Shown: positions 37,201-45,006, counted from the stretch's first letter. The stretch: DNA of 64,000 nucleotides from Dromiciops gliroides (GCF_019393635.1 NC_057866.1:9682223-9746222); one strand, 5' to 3'. The notes: a model not told the origin generated them from the sequence alone. Program-made: numbers and translations.

Positions 37201-40200
37201 GATTTGAACTCAGGTCCTCCTGAATCCAGGGCCGGTGCTTTATCCACTGTGCCACCTAGCTGCCCCCAGCCCTGACCTAGTCTTACTAAGCTGCCATGCT
37301 GTGAAATATGGGACAGGGATGGAGTGTGCGTTTGCTGAATGAAGGTCAGTTTAGTTAAATTGGTAGAGGTCCAACAGCAGGCTAGCTTCCGGGGGGATTC
37401 ATTTTGGCCATGGCAAGTCCGGAAAGCCCATCTATAGGCCTTGGGGGACTGAAATCTGCCTTCCTGCAGGGTATCCACCCTGATAAAGTCACAAACCCTG
37501 GAAGTCTCCAAAGGTACCAGGCAGAAACGCTTTCCCCGGTGATTCCTGGGGGGCCAGGAAGCCGCCCTCTCCTATTCTTTAGATGATAACACAAGCTACT
37601 GTGACCTGACGGACGATATCCTTCCTGAGATGGGCTAGGGCCAAGTCATCGCTCATTCTTTGCACTTTATTTGTTTGCCTTTTTTTTTTTTTTTAAAGTG
37701 AGGCAATTGGGATTAAGTGACTTGCCCAGGGTCACGCAGCTAGTAAGTGTTAAGTGTCTGAGGCCGGATTTGAACTCAGGTACTCCTGATTCCAGGGCCG
37801 GTGCTCTATCCACTGTGCCACCTAGCTGCCCCATTCTTTGCACTTTATTGACTTGATCTTTTTCAAATAAAAAAAGGAGCGAGTCCAGCCTGATAACGTG
37901 TCTGAGCTCTGGCTTGGGCCTGTCCGGCCCATACTCTAGGTCATGTTCTCGCTGGAGAATTCAGGAGTTTTAATCCAAGTCCCAGCAGGAAAAACCGCAG
38001 GGTCTGGAAGGCTGGGAATCCACTGTCTCTAACCTAGTTTGTGAGACCCCAGACAAGAGCTTTGCTTTCCTCGGGGAGGCCGGGGAAGGACTCAGCTGCA
38101 AAGGAGGAACAATATTAAAAATAAAAAATCCTGCCTTGAGCTGGAGCAGGAGCCAGAGCCAGAGCCAGAGCCAGAGGCTGCACTTGGGCGCCCCCTGGGG
38201 GCTTGATGGGGGTCTGGCTCCTCAGGCACAGATGCTCCTTAAACATTTTTGAGTTCAAGACTGGGCCTAAAACAAGCCACGGCAGTAGCTCTGCCTTCTG
38301 CGAGAAGCCCTTCTCGCCCCACCCCCCAATCAATGCTCTTCACCCTCTCCCGGCGAGAGCTTGCCTGGCATTCTCTCTCCCCTTAGACTGGAGATGTTCT
38401 CTGCCTTTCACTGTATCCCTAGAGCTTAGCCCAGTGCCTGGTATACACCGGGCACTTAATAAATGCTTATTCACTGGTGGATAGAGGTACAACCTCACAT
38501 GGTGACCAGACAGTTTTAAATTACACAAATCTAAGTGATTAAACACTAAACCCAAACCCTTTCCAATGAAAATCTTCCGCCTTCTTTGGTGATATGGGGG
38601 GTGACTCCACCTTGAGCTGAGGGGGCACAAGAACAAACCGCGCCTAGCATGTGTAACGACTGCCGAGTGTAACACACTGACTTCCCGCACCTAGACATAA
38701 CTGACTGAAGCCGTGTGGAACGCCACGCTTCCCAGAGTGTTCGCTCACCTTGGATGGCGTTGTGTAAGAGTTCAGGAGGGTTTCTTCTTTGGCTTCCACT
38801 TCAATCCTGAGCATTGGAGTTATGGAAAACAAGGCGTGGACATGAGCCCCCAGCCCGAGCTCTGAGAGGCCAGGGCTTGGGGCACGCTGATGGTGCCCTT
38901 GTCCTTGCCAGAAAAGGATACAGCTCTTGAATGGAGACAATGTCCCAGGTGCCCGGGTGGCTGTTGTCCTTCTTGGTGGCACTGTGCCGGGCTTTGGCTA
39001 TTCTTTTGGTTAGAAACTGGGGAAGAAAGGAAGGCAGTAATGTGGCATTGACAAAGCCCCAGGTTCTAGCTCCTGCTCAATAAACAGATATTAGGTGCCA
39101 GGGAAGAGAAGACACAGTGCCTGCCCTTGTCAGGCTTACAGTTCAAGAACAGGACAAGACACGGACAGAGACAACATGAGTTTGGGTGTATTGCCTGGAG
39201 AGGAATCATGAGACAAGGTTGGAAATGCTGTGGGGAGGGGGCTGTAGGGGGCCTACATATCAGTCTCGGTAGGAAGAATGGCGTTTCTCTAGATTGTGAT
39301 GGAGTTGGAGGTGGGGGAGAGAGGCCAAAGACCTGTCTGGGAGTGACTGTACTCGTCCCCAGGTGTGGGAATGAATGTAAGAGATGCTCCGAGGGTGGAA
39401 TCCACGGGATTTGGGAGCCCACCGAGGAGAGAGGGAACAGACGTGCCAGCAAGAACCCAAGTCTTCAAACGTGGGAGATGAGGCGATGGTGTGGACAGAA
39501 ATGATGCCTTCAAAAGGAGTGACACATCATTCAGTATAGTCTGGAGTGGCTCAGTCTGAGGGACTGGTGGTACCTTTTCCAGAAAGAGCCGTCCTATTGG
39601 CAGTTAAGGATGAGATCGGGGCCAGGCAAGCTGCAAGCTGGCGGGGTGGGACACAAAGGTGGCCGTGGGAGAGGGGCTAGTGACAGGAGAGGCCGAGACA
39701 CAAGGGACAGCACGGCCCAAGGCCCAGGAAGATGAGGAGTCAGCAGAGAGAAGCAGGAGGGCTCAGAAGTGAAGAGAGGAGCCCATAGGAAGGGGAGTCA
39801 ACAGTGCAGACAACTGGGGCACTGGCCGTCTGAGAGGTCCCTGGGGACCGGAGGGGGCAGCAGAGGCCAGGGGTGAACCAAGAAATGACCAAGTCCCAGC
39901 TTCTCTCCTCAGAGGTCTCACTCGAGATGCAACAGAGGCCACACTGCAGGGGCTGAACAGAAGGGAGGTCGGGAAGGAGAAGCATCTTCTCATAAGCTCA
40001 GCAGTGAAAGGGATGGAGACGGGAGGGCAAAGTCAGAGAGAGGCCTGGAGACCAGGGAAGCCAGGGATTATCTGGAGGCAGCAGAGAGGGAGAGAGTGAC
40101 AAGGGACAGAGACAGGGGACTCCTGAGGGGAGGCCCTGAAGAGGCAGGAGAGCAGGTGTGGGTATGGATCAGTTCTAGTAAAGAGGCCAGAGGAAGCAGG

Positions 40201-42452
40201 AAACAGCAGGGGAGTTGGCTGAGAACTTGCAACAAGATGAGAGGGGATGTCGCCGGCTGCCTAGGCCAAGGTGGGTGGTGTTGGAGACTTCTTTTTAAAG
40301 CAGTCTGGGGGCAGCTAGGTGGCGCAGTGGATAGAGTACCGGCCTCGGAGTCAGGAGTACCTGAGTTCACATACTAGCTGTGTGATCCTGGGCAAGTCAC
40401 TTAACCCCAAATGCCTCACTAAAAAAACCAAACCCCCCCCCCCCAAACCAAACAAAAATAAAGCAGTCTGGCCCAATGATCTCAGGAGCTTTTCTATGCG
40501 AGGCAGGGATGCAGGAGGCTAAGCCTCTGCCTTTGACCAGCTCCCAGACTCTCAGAAGGAAAAAGCCCCTACTAATACCTGACCCAGAGCAAGGCTTGGT
40601 GAGTGTCACCTGAAGGACTGAGATGCCCCAGGTACAGGGCACAAGGACAGGCTCTGTGGCCCTGGCAGATACCACGGACTACGAGAGGGACCAGCCGGAC
40701 TACAGTCAAGGACTGCGAGACAAGGACCAGAGGGGAATTTTCTCAGCCAGGTGTGAAGTGGGGGGATGGAGGGGAGAGTAAACTTGGGTGGCTCAGGACG
40801 AGAAAGGAGAGGGGGTGGGAGATCAGATGCCTAGAAGGAGATCCTGCAGTGGGAATGTGGGGGAGGGAGCTGGCATTTAGAGGGCACTTGAAGGTTTGTA
40901 AAATGCTGCTCCAATATTCTCTCATTTGATCCCCAGAGCAACACAGGGAGGCGGGTACTATTATCCTCACCCTCATTTTATAGTTGAAGAGACAGGGTTA
41001 AGTGACTTGCCCAGGGTCACATGGCGAATGAGTGCTTGAGGCTGGGCTGGAGCTCAGTCCTCCCAACTCCTCAAGCTGGCAGGACTCAGGTCACACCCCT
41101 TGTGTGTGAGGTTTCAGCTACCATGTGCAGAACACTGGAGGCGGGAGGTGGCCCCAGACACACAAACCTGCATCTTCCACACACTCTTACCTCATTTCCC
41201 TTTTTTTTTTGGTGAGGCAATTGGGGTTAAGTGACTTGCCCAGGGTCACACAGCTAGTAAGTGTTGTGTCTGAAGCTGGATTTGAACTCAGATCCTCCCG
41301 AATCCAGGGCCGGTGCTCTATCCACTGTGCCACCCAGCTGCCGCTTACCTCATTTTCAAAGGAGCTGAGGTTCTCCAAGGTTAGGAAGACTTTGCCGGTG
41401 TTGCTGCTAAAGGCGACCAGCTCGGCCACCAGCTCATCCTCCGTCTGCCTGTACAGCGGGCACAGCTCCACCACTGCGGGACAGAGACAGGTCAGCAGCC
41501 GCCTCTCCCCACAGGTCACCTCCCTGGGTCCTCTGCAGGTCCTAAAGATCAGACCTTCCAGCACGTGCCTCCCCCTCCCTGTGGGTCCTAGTGGGTTTGG
41601 CCACAGAACACCCCACAGCAGGGGTGAAGCCCTTTAAGTTCCCAGAACTCCCGAAGGAGGTTCTGTGAAACACAGGGCTGAGCAACACCCGGGGCCAGCC
41701 CGACGGAGTGAGATGTTCCCTGGGCTGAGAACTTGTGAGGGACACAGAGAAGCCCACGAAGAGCTGGAGCAACTGACGCAGCAGAGAGCAACAGACGAGG
41801 AGGCTGCAACAATGGGAGAGGCTGAGGATGGGGGGGGAGGGCAGTGCCCGGCCCAGCCCGCACAGGCCGGCAGACTCTGGGTCCATGGGCTGTGCTGAGG
41901 GTGCTGCCTCTAGTTAACACTGTGCATGGATGCGCATGGATGTAGGCGTGCCTGTATTTATCTGGGCTCCCCAACTAGGGTGGAAAGTGTGGATAAAAGC
42001 ACCCCCTCCCCCAGCCATGGCACCTGGAGGGGGGGATTTAGTGTGTGCCTCCTGTGTACCAGCCCCCCCTTCCATTCCTGGCAATACCTCTACCCTCCCC
42101 CCCCACTTTACATACAGTAAGCACTTAATAAATGCTTCCTCTAACGGAGGAGACAGGGGCACACTCCCCCAGCCCCTCCAGCCAAGTACTTGGGGTGGGG
42201 GAGGGGTCAGAGAAGGCTTCCCCAGGAGCCGGCGGCGCCTGGGGTAGGGAGGGCACCCCGGGAGAGGGGCCGGCCAAAGGCTCGGCAAGGGGAAACCGGG
42301 GCGGGGGGGGGTGCCTGTGCGTGGGGTCCGGAGGGGTCCCGCCCCCCGCACTCACGCTTCTCGTAGGCCGCCTCCTCGCAGTCCAGACCGAACATCTGCA
42401 GCTCGGAGGCCAGGCGCTCGGCCGACACGGAGCCGGAGCCCCCGGGCCCCAT
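20553..42452 (-). CDS. POLA2: POLA2, DNA polymerase alpha subunit B (complete, 18 coding exons)
   Basis: POLA2 is the regulatory B subunit of the nuclear DNA polymerase alpha-primase complex; it ties the catalytic subunit to primase and to the replisome when DNA synthesis starts. Eighteen exons join into a 606-residue frame with GT-AG ends and matching phases. Human POLA2 is 598 residues as recalled. Layout: N-terminal helical domain about residues 1-80; a Ser/Thr/Pro-rich linker about 110-180 with STPETP at 133-138, a likely CDK site; an OB fold about 225-345; and an inactive phosphoesterase-like domain about 345-590. The C-terminal end is QVVKI. The start ATG at 42452 has G at -3 and +4 and no other in-frame ATG precedes it nearby. 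Introns hold most of the SINEs. Oddities are a U12-type intron 3 and a SINE at the exon 2 donor. Confidence 0.97.
20925..21160 (-). repeat. MIR-like fragment in POLA2 intron 17
   Basis: Contains 'cccattttacagatgaggaaac', shortened here, and 'gtgacttgccaaggtcaaac', with 'taacagcctgccatgtgccc' before it. Confidence 0.6.
21410..21536 (-). CDS. POLA2: POLA2 exon 17 (residues 515-557)
   Basis: 127 bases; YYPLYPPFDEMSIDYEHFYS and AQLPVTPDVFIIPSDLRYFV then K. The donor AAG/GTCCGT is weak at +3 and +4. Confidence 0.96.
21993..22052 (-). CDS. POLA2: POLA2 exon 16 (residues 495-515)
   Basis: 60 bases; SSSTSDRFSRILKHILTQR. The Ser-rich start fits human SSSSGTSDRFSRILKHIL. Confidence 0.96.
22895..23001 (-). 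CDS. POLA2: POLA2 exon 15 (residues 460-495)
   Basis: 107 bases; RVHFMSDPCTLSINGVILGL then TSTDLLFHMGAEEIS. Confidence 0.97.
23180..23485. repeat. CA-rich minisatellite, 55-bp period, in POLA2 intron 14
   Basis: The unit with 'gcaaatacagatacacacaa' recurs at 23201, 23256 and 23311, exactly 55 bases apart, then decays into (CA)n to about 23485. Open frames here are artefacts. Confidence 0.95.
23931..24080 (-). repeat. WSINE1-like SINE with 17-bp target duplication
   Basis: CAATGGGGGTTAAG variant. CAGAAGTTTCATTTTCT stands at 23914-23930 and again at 24081-24097. The near edge is 84 bases past the exon 14 donor. Confidence 0.96.
24165..24273 (-). CDS. POLA2: POLA2 exon 14 (residues 423-459)
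   Basis: 109 bases; SGTHLVFIPSLRDVHHQPVY and PQPPFSFPDL. The position of the metal-binding histidines of active phosphoesterases is taken by the family's DVHH segment; the subunit is known to be catalytically inactive. Confidence 0.97.
24274..27209 (-). other. POLA2: POLA2 intron 13
   Basis: Largest stretch of this gene without a WSINE1 copy (about 2.9 kb). Apart from the C35 tract no feature was recognised. Confidence 0.8.
25228..25262. repeat. Uninterrupted C35 tract in POLA2 intron 13
   Basis: Thirty-five consecutive C on the plus strand (G on the transcribed-gene sense strand), after a short GCCGCC-type lead-in. Length in the true genome is uncertain because such runs are badly assembled. 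Confidence 0.9.
27210..27283 (-). CDS. POLA2: POLA2 exon 13 (residues 399-423)
   Basis: 74 bases; NCQLTTSFEEVFRRCLRTII then EGTR. Confidence 0.96.
27648..27686 (-). CDS. POLA2: POLA2 exon 12 (residues 386-398)
   Basis: 39 bases; LGPFLDAKHEQIE, phase 0 at both ends, so skipping would keep the frame. Confidence 0.96.
28125..28249 (-). CDS. POLA2: POLA2 exon 11 (residues 344-385)
   Basis: 125 bases; MVLVACGPYTTSDSVTYDP, the start of the phosphoesterase-like domain, then ARDQPDVCIL. Confidence 0.97.
28991..29129 (-). repeat. WSINE1-like SINE close to exon 10
   Basis: Target duplication AGGAATTCTATTTTT at 28976-28990 and 29130-29144. The SINE begins about 29 bases past the exon 10 donor. Confidence 0.95.
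29159..29201 (-). CDS. POLA2: POLA2 exon 10 (residues 330-344)
   Basis: 43 bases; GVPLPFHQPTEEDG. A SINE lies in the intron about 30 bases past its donor. Confidence 0.95.
29298..29448 (-). repeat. WSINE1-like SINE in POLA2 intron 9
   Basis: CAATTGGGGTTAAG variant, poly-T start, flanked by 'ctcaatc' repeats. Confidence 0.94.
29789..29851 (-). CDS. POLA2: POLA2 exon 9 (residues 309-329)
   Basis: 63 bases; VVVMEGTNTTGKRFIATKLY plus E. In-frame exon, phase 0 at both ends. Confidence 0.96.
30105..30260 (-). CDS. POLA2: POLA2 exon 8 (residues 257-308)
   Basis: 156 bases; EPVTLLGQIGCDSNGKLN and IPVDLSELKEYSLFPGQ, almost identical to human. Confidence 0.97.
30631..30719 (-). CDS. POLA2: POLA2 exon 7 (residues 227-256)
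   Basis: 89 bases; VLTCKIEELGCELKEVYKIE, start of the OB region. Confidence 0.95.
31357..31550 (-). CDS. POLA2: POLA2 exon 6 (residues 162-227)
   Basis: 194 bases, the longest; ATPSQKYSSRSSRGEVVTSF and YKSMFQKLTDVRE. Contains a five-Gly run where human has GGAGN. Confidence 0.96.
32405..32505 (+). repeat. MIR-like fragment
   Basis: Contains 'gagtgacatggggcaagtca' and 'gggcctcagtttccttctt'. Confidence 0.6.
33310..33545 (+). repeat. MAR1-type longer SINE
   Basis: Has 'ggagtcaggaagacctgaat', 'ctcagtttccccatctgtaa' and 'ggcaaagcagtccagtatct', the longer SINE body in the plus orientation; the 3' end is diverged. Confidence 0.7.
33561..33729 (-). repeat. WSINE1-like SINE
   Basis: CAATTGGGGTTAAG variant with an A/T-rich tail interrupted by 'aaac'. 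GTGGTCTCTTACTTTT is repeated at 33545 and 33730. Confidence 0.95.
34130..34275 (+). repeat. L2-like 3' end
   Basis: 'Agaagctccctgagcgaagg', 'ctgtgcttagcagtgcctgg', 'gcaggtgcttaatcaatgct' in order. Confidence 0.65.
34587..34762 (-). repeat. WSINE1-like SINE
   Basis: CAATGGGGGTTAAG variant with a complex T-rich tail. CAAGGCCCTGTTTCT at 34572-34586 and 34763-34777. Confidence 0.95.
34895..35050 (-). repeat. WSINE1-like SINE
   Basis: Tail is 'tttggttt'-rich instead of pure T. CTCAGGTCAACTTTA at about 34880 and 35051. Confidence 0.94.
35524..35682 (+). repeat. WSINE1-like SINE
   Basis: 'Acatttgacacttacaagc', CCCCCATTGCCC end, A-rich tail. Flanked by 'aatgaggacc'. Confidence 0.94.
36727..36836 (-). 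CDS. POLA2: POLA2 exon 5 (residues 126-162)
   Basis: 110 bases; GSQKRSVSTPETPQSKR then SPSSFSP. Carries the STPETP motif, a likely cyclin-dependent-kinase target in the linker. Confidence 0.96.
37108..37266 (-). repeat. WSINE1-like SINE in POLA2 intron 4
   Basis: CAATGAGGGTTAAG variant; tail has a GGTGGTGGT run. Flanks share 'cagccctgacctggtctt', with one change. Confidence 0.94.
37672..37831 (-). repeat. WSINE1-like SINE in POLA2 intron 4
   Basis: CAATTGGGATTAAG variant; flanked by 'cattctttgcactttatt' on both sides. Confidence 0.95.
38143..38178. repeat. (GAGCCA)n hexamer repeat
   Basis: About five tandem GAGCCA units. Confidence 0.85.
38390..38480 (+). repeat. L2-like 3' end
   Basis: 'Tgtatccctagagcttagcc', 'cagtgcctggtatacacc', 'gggcacttaataaatgctta'. 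Confidence 0.7.
38749..38806 (-). CDS. POLA2: POLA2 exon 4 (residues 106-125)
   Basis: 58 bases; IEVEAKEETLLNSYTTPSK, matching the human acidic stretch and LLNSYTTPSK. Confidence 0.96.
38807..38921 (-). other. POLA2: POLA2 intron 3, U12-type (minor spliceosome)
   Basis: 115-base intron. The donor GTATCCTTTT fits the U12 5' consensus RTATCCTTT. A branch-site match TTTTCCATAACTCC (one mismatch to TTTTCCTTAACTCY) lies about 13 bases before the AG, the spacing typical of U12 introns. There is no polypyrimidine tract. Confidence 0.85.
38922..39016 (-). CDS. POLA2: POLA2 exon 3 (residues 75-106)
   Basis: 95 bases; FLTKRIAKARHSATKK through DIVSIQEL. The downstream boundary is not a normal GTRAGT donor but GTATCCTTTT, the U12-type consensus. 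Confidence 0.95.
40307..40460 (+). repeat. WSINE1-like SINE in POLA2 intron 2
   Basis: Internal gap removes 'aatccggcctcagacactt'. Tail is A/C-rich. Flanked by 'aaagcagtctgg'. Confidence 0.93.
40875..41075 (-). repeat. MIR-like element
   Basis: 'Ggtactattatcctcaccct', 'cattttatagttgaagagac', 'gtgacttgcccagggtcaca', with 'gcacttgaaggtttgtaaaa' before: a MIR body in reverse. Confidence 0.65.
41198..41343 (-). repeat. WSINE1-like SINE inserted at the POLA2 exon 2 splice donor
   Basis: Complete SINE, CAATTGGGGTTAAG variant, ten-base poly-T. The 12-bp target duplication CTTACCTCATTT stands at 41186-41197 and 41344-41355. On the minus strand that target is AAATGAG/GTAAG, so it contains the last seven bases of exon 2 and the first five of the intron. 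The SINE head starts at intron position +6, and a second copy of the donor follows the SINE, 158 bases downstream in the gene. Confidence 0.96.
41349..41473 (-). CDS. POLA2: POLA2 exon 2 (residues 33-74)
   Basis: 125 bases; encodes LVELCPLYRQTEDELV through LSSFENE, the rest of the N-terminal helical domain. Acceptor CCCGCAG. Its donor GTAAG is followed directly by a SINE (see the SINE at 41198-41343). Confidence 0.96.
42356..42452 (-). CDS. POLA2: POLA2 exon 1 (residues 1-32)
   Basis: Begins MGPGGSGSVSAERLASEL and includes FGLDCEEA, which matches human FGLDCEEA. It is a few residues longer at the start than human. Donor GAAGC/GTGAGT; ends in phase 1. Confidence 0.95.
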
Positions 42453-42585
42453 CCCGTCCTCCCGGAACCGAATCGGACTGAGAAAGAAAAAACCCAACAA
42501 AACCAAAAACCCGCCAAACTCCTCCGCGCGCAGGCGCCCTGCTCCGAGAGGCTTCGTCCACCCCCTTCCTCCCCCCCCGCCCCGG

Positions 42586-42597
42586 CGCGCGTGCGCA
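42586..42597 (-). promoter_or_regulatory. POLA2: NRF1-type site
   Basis: TGCGCACGCGCG on the minus strand fits YGCGCAYGCGCR at all positions. It lies 134 bases upstream of the start codon. Confidence 0.6.
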
Positions 42598-42639
42598 CCG
42601 CCCACTCAGCCCGCTCCACCTCCGGCCCTGAGTCCGCCT

Positions 42640-42651
42640 GGCGCACGCGCG
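42640..42651 (+). promoter_or_regulatory. POLA2: NRF1-type site, one mismatch
   Basis: GGCGCACGCGCG differs from YGCGCAYGCGCR only at the first base. A third weaker match, TGCGCATCCGCA, lies at 42675-42686. Confidence 0.45.
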
Positions 42652-42660
42652 CTGGATGCG

Positions 42661-42668
42661 GGCGGGAA
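42661..42668. promoter_or_regulatory. POLA2: E2F-type site GGCGGGAA
   Basis: Exact match to the E2F consensus TTSSCGCS family in reverse, in the promoter island of a gene known to be S-phase controlled. Confidence 0.55.
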
Positions 42669-42737
42669 GGAGAATGCGCATCCGCATGGCAGGAGGCGGG
42701 GTGGGGGCAGGAGGTGGAGTCGAAAGTGTCTGTTCGA

Positions 42738-42910
42738 GGCAGCTAGGTGGTGCTGTGGTTAGAGCACCGGCCCTGGATTCAGGGGGACCTGAGTTCAAAT
42801 TCGACCGCAATACACTCGACACTTACTAGCTGTGTGACCCTGGGCAAGTCACTTAACCCTTATTGCCCCGCCAAAAAAAAAAAAAAGAAAAGAAAAAAGA
42901 AAAAAACCCA
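42738..42910 (+). repeat. WSINE1-like SINE bordering the POLA2 promoter
   Basis: Head 'ggcagctaggtggtgctg', 'acactcgacacttactagc', CTTATTGCCCCGCC end, long A-rich tail. Lies about 285 bases upstream of the start codon and marks the edge of the island. Confidence 0.93.
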
Positions 42911-43069
42911 AAACAAACAAACAAAAAAAACCCAAAAGTGTCCTTTCCCTCCTCCCCTCTCCTGCCCCCCTCCTAATCATTTAAAGGACCAGGGGTCTTC
43001 TAACTTGATTCTCAGTGCTAGCTGATCTCCAGTATATCCTGCCTAGCTCCTGTTTGCTTGTGGTTTGGC

Positions 43070-43180
43070 TCCCGCTTTAGACTGTAAGCTCCCTAAGGGC
43101 AGGACTGTCTTCTGCCTTTCTTTGTTATTCACAGCAATTAGCCAATACCTGATGCATAGTAGGAACTTAATAAGCACTGG
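43070..43180 (+). repeat. L2-like 3' end
   Basis: 'Agactgtaagctccctaagg', 'gcaattagccaatacctgat', 'gcatagtaggaacttaataa'. Confidence 0.7.
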
Positions 43181-43189
43181 TCCACTTGA

Positions 43190-43285
43190 GTTTCTCTGAG
43201 CCTCAGTTTTCTACTCTGTAAAATCAGTGGATTGGAGTAGATGGACCCTGAGGTCCCCTTACCTTCCATCTTACGATTCTCTGAG
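43190..43285 (+). repeat. MIR-like fragment
   Basis: 'Tctgagcctcagttttctac' and 'tctgtaaaatcagtgg'. Confidence 0.55.
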
Positions 43286-43531
43286 CCCCCAGTAGTGGGG
43301 ATCTCTACTACCCCACGGGCAAAACCTTTCCTCTCCTGAACCTGCCTATAGAAATAGGTACGGTCTCCTAGATTCCCAAGCTCAGAGTCATCCCAGCTGC
43401 TCGTTATCCTTCACGCCAATAGCTACACATCTGACCACTTCTCCTCACTCGGGAGGCTACACTACTTTGGCTCAGGCAGTCATTACCCCTCTCACCTGGC
43501 CTACGGCAGTGGCTTTAACCCCACTTCAATC

Positions 43532-43534
<3 letters not shown>

Positions 43535-43600
<66 letters not shown>
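43535..43600. repeat. (CT)n microsatellite
   Basis: About 66 bases of CT running straight into the T-tail of a SINE, so the run probably grew from that tail. Confidence 0.97.
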
Positions 43601-43606
<6 letters not shown>

Positions 43607-43742
43607 GCAGGGCAATGAGGGTTAAGTGACTTGCCCAGGGTCACACAGCTAGTTAAGTGTCAAGTGTCTGAGGCCGGATTTGAACTCAGGGAGTCCTGAA
43701 TCCAGGGCCGGTGCTTTATCCACTGTGCCGCCTAGCTGCCCC
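43601..43742 (-). repeat. WSINE1-like SINE
   Basis: CAATGAGGGTTAAG variant, 'taagtgtcaagtg', ends ctagctgcccc. Confidence 0.94.
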
Positions 43743-43968
43743 CACCAAAAGCAACTTTACCACAAATAGACCCGAGGACTGTGAAAGATAACAGCAGCTG
43801 ATACAACCAGGGGTTAGATAAGTCAGAATTAGGTCTGATCAGAGGCAGGATTTGAACTCAGGGCTTCCTGCCTCCAGGTCCAGCCCTTTCCCCCCTGCTA
43901 ACACTTAGCTACCTTTCACAAAAGGGGGAGTCCCTGACTCTAAAAGAGCTTAAATTCTAATGCAGGTT

Positions 43969-44095
43969 ATGATTTATATATGTGTATATATGTGCATACA
44001 TATGATTTATATATGTGTATATATGTGCATACATATGATTTATATATGTGTATATATGCGCATACATATACACATGTGCATATATGTATAGGCAG
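43969..44095. repeat. AT-rich minisatellite, 33-bp period
   Basis: Unit starting 'atgatttatatatgtg' at 43969, 44002 and 44035, exactly 33 bases apart, then decays. Confidence 0.93.
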
Positions 44096-44367
44096 TTTTA
44101 AGCATAAACTATAAACCAAGTCCACCTGCTTGGAATGTGTTGTGTCCCTCAGAGAACTGGGGAACTTTGTTCATTTTTAGGGGACAGTTCATGCTGAGTT
44201 CTCGCATTTTTATGCTCTTCTGTCTGGGTACCCAAGTCCAGCCTATTCCTGGCCCTGGCCTTTCTTCCTGGTGGCCAGAAGGTGGCAGCCTTTCTATGTT
44301 GCCTGAGGCTGTTGCCACTCCTGGTCTAGGCTGATCTGTCCTCTGGCCTAGAGACAAGTTAAATGCC

Positions 44368-44410
44368 CCCGTCTGAAATGGGGGTGCCCGTCTGAAATGG
44401 GGGTGCCCAT
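44368..44410. repeat. Short tandem duplication
   Basis: 'Gtctgaaatgggggtgccc' occurs twice in direct succession. Confidence 0.85.
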
Positions 44411-44845
44411 TTTATTCTTTAGTTAGATTGAGATTCCTTCTGCAAGTCCCAGGGCTGGATCTTCTCCTTTTGTGTGCCCAGGGTGCTGAACACCGTTAAA
44501 TAGGGTGAAGGTTGACCAGCCTTCCACTTTTATTCAACCAATCAGCAAGACTTTTGGGAGGCCAAGGCTGGTGCATCTTTTGATTAAGCCAAGTGGGGGC
44601 CTGCCCTAAGTTTGGCATTCATAGGGTAAGCCTGCCCCTGTCATTGGTGGGGTGTGGGGAGGACCAGGTCAAAATTCCTGAACCTATCTGAGATGGACCA
44701 AGCCCTGAGTAGATCCTGCATTTCCACTCTGCACAAGGTCTTTAAAACAAAACAAAAAGGAATCTATTAAGCACCTACTATGTGCCAGGGACTGTACTAG
44801 GGATATCAATGAACCAGTCCCTGATCTCAAGGAGCCTGCATTTTC

Positions 44846-45006
44846 TTTTTTTTTCTCTTTTTTTTTTTTGGTGGGGCAATGGGGGTTAAGTGACTTGCCC
44901 AGGGTCACACAGCTAGTAAGTGTCAAGTGTCTGAGGCTGGATTTGAACTCAGGTCCTCCTGAATCCAGGGCCGGTGCTTTATCCACTGTGCCACCTAGCT
45001 GCCCCT
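44846..45006 (-). repeat. WSINE1-like SINE
   Basis: CAATGGGGGTTAAG variant. GAGCCTGCATTTTC at 44832-44845 and 45007-45020. It splits an L2-like phrase 'aagcacctactatgtgccag' near 44770. Confidence 0.95.

Larger units (their letters stand above)
42180..42720. promoter_or_regulatory. POLA2: POLA2 CpG-island promoter
   Basis: G+C- and CpG-rich block that surrounds exon 1 and ends abruptly at a SINE. It holds NRF1-type and E2F-type matches in 42586-42686, a layout common for replication genes. The cap site cannot be read. Confidence 0.8.
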
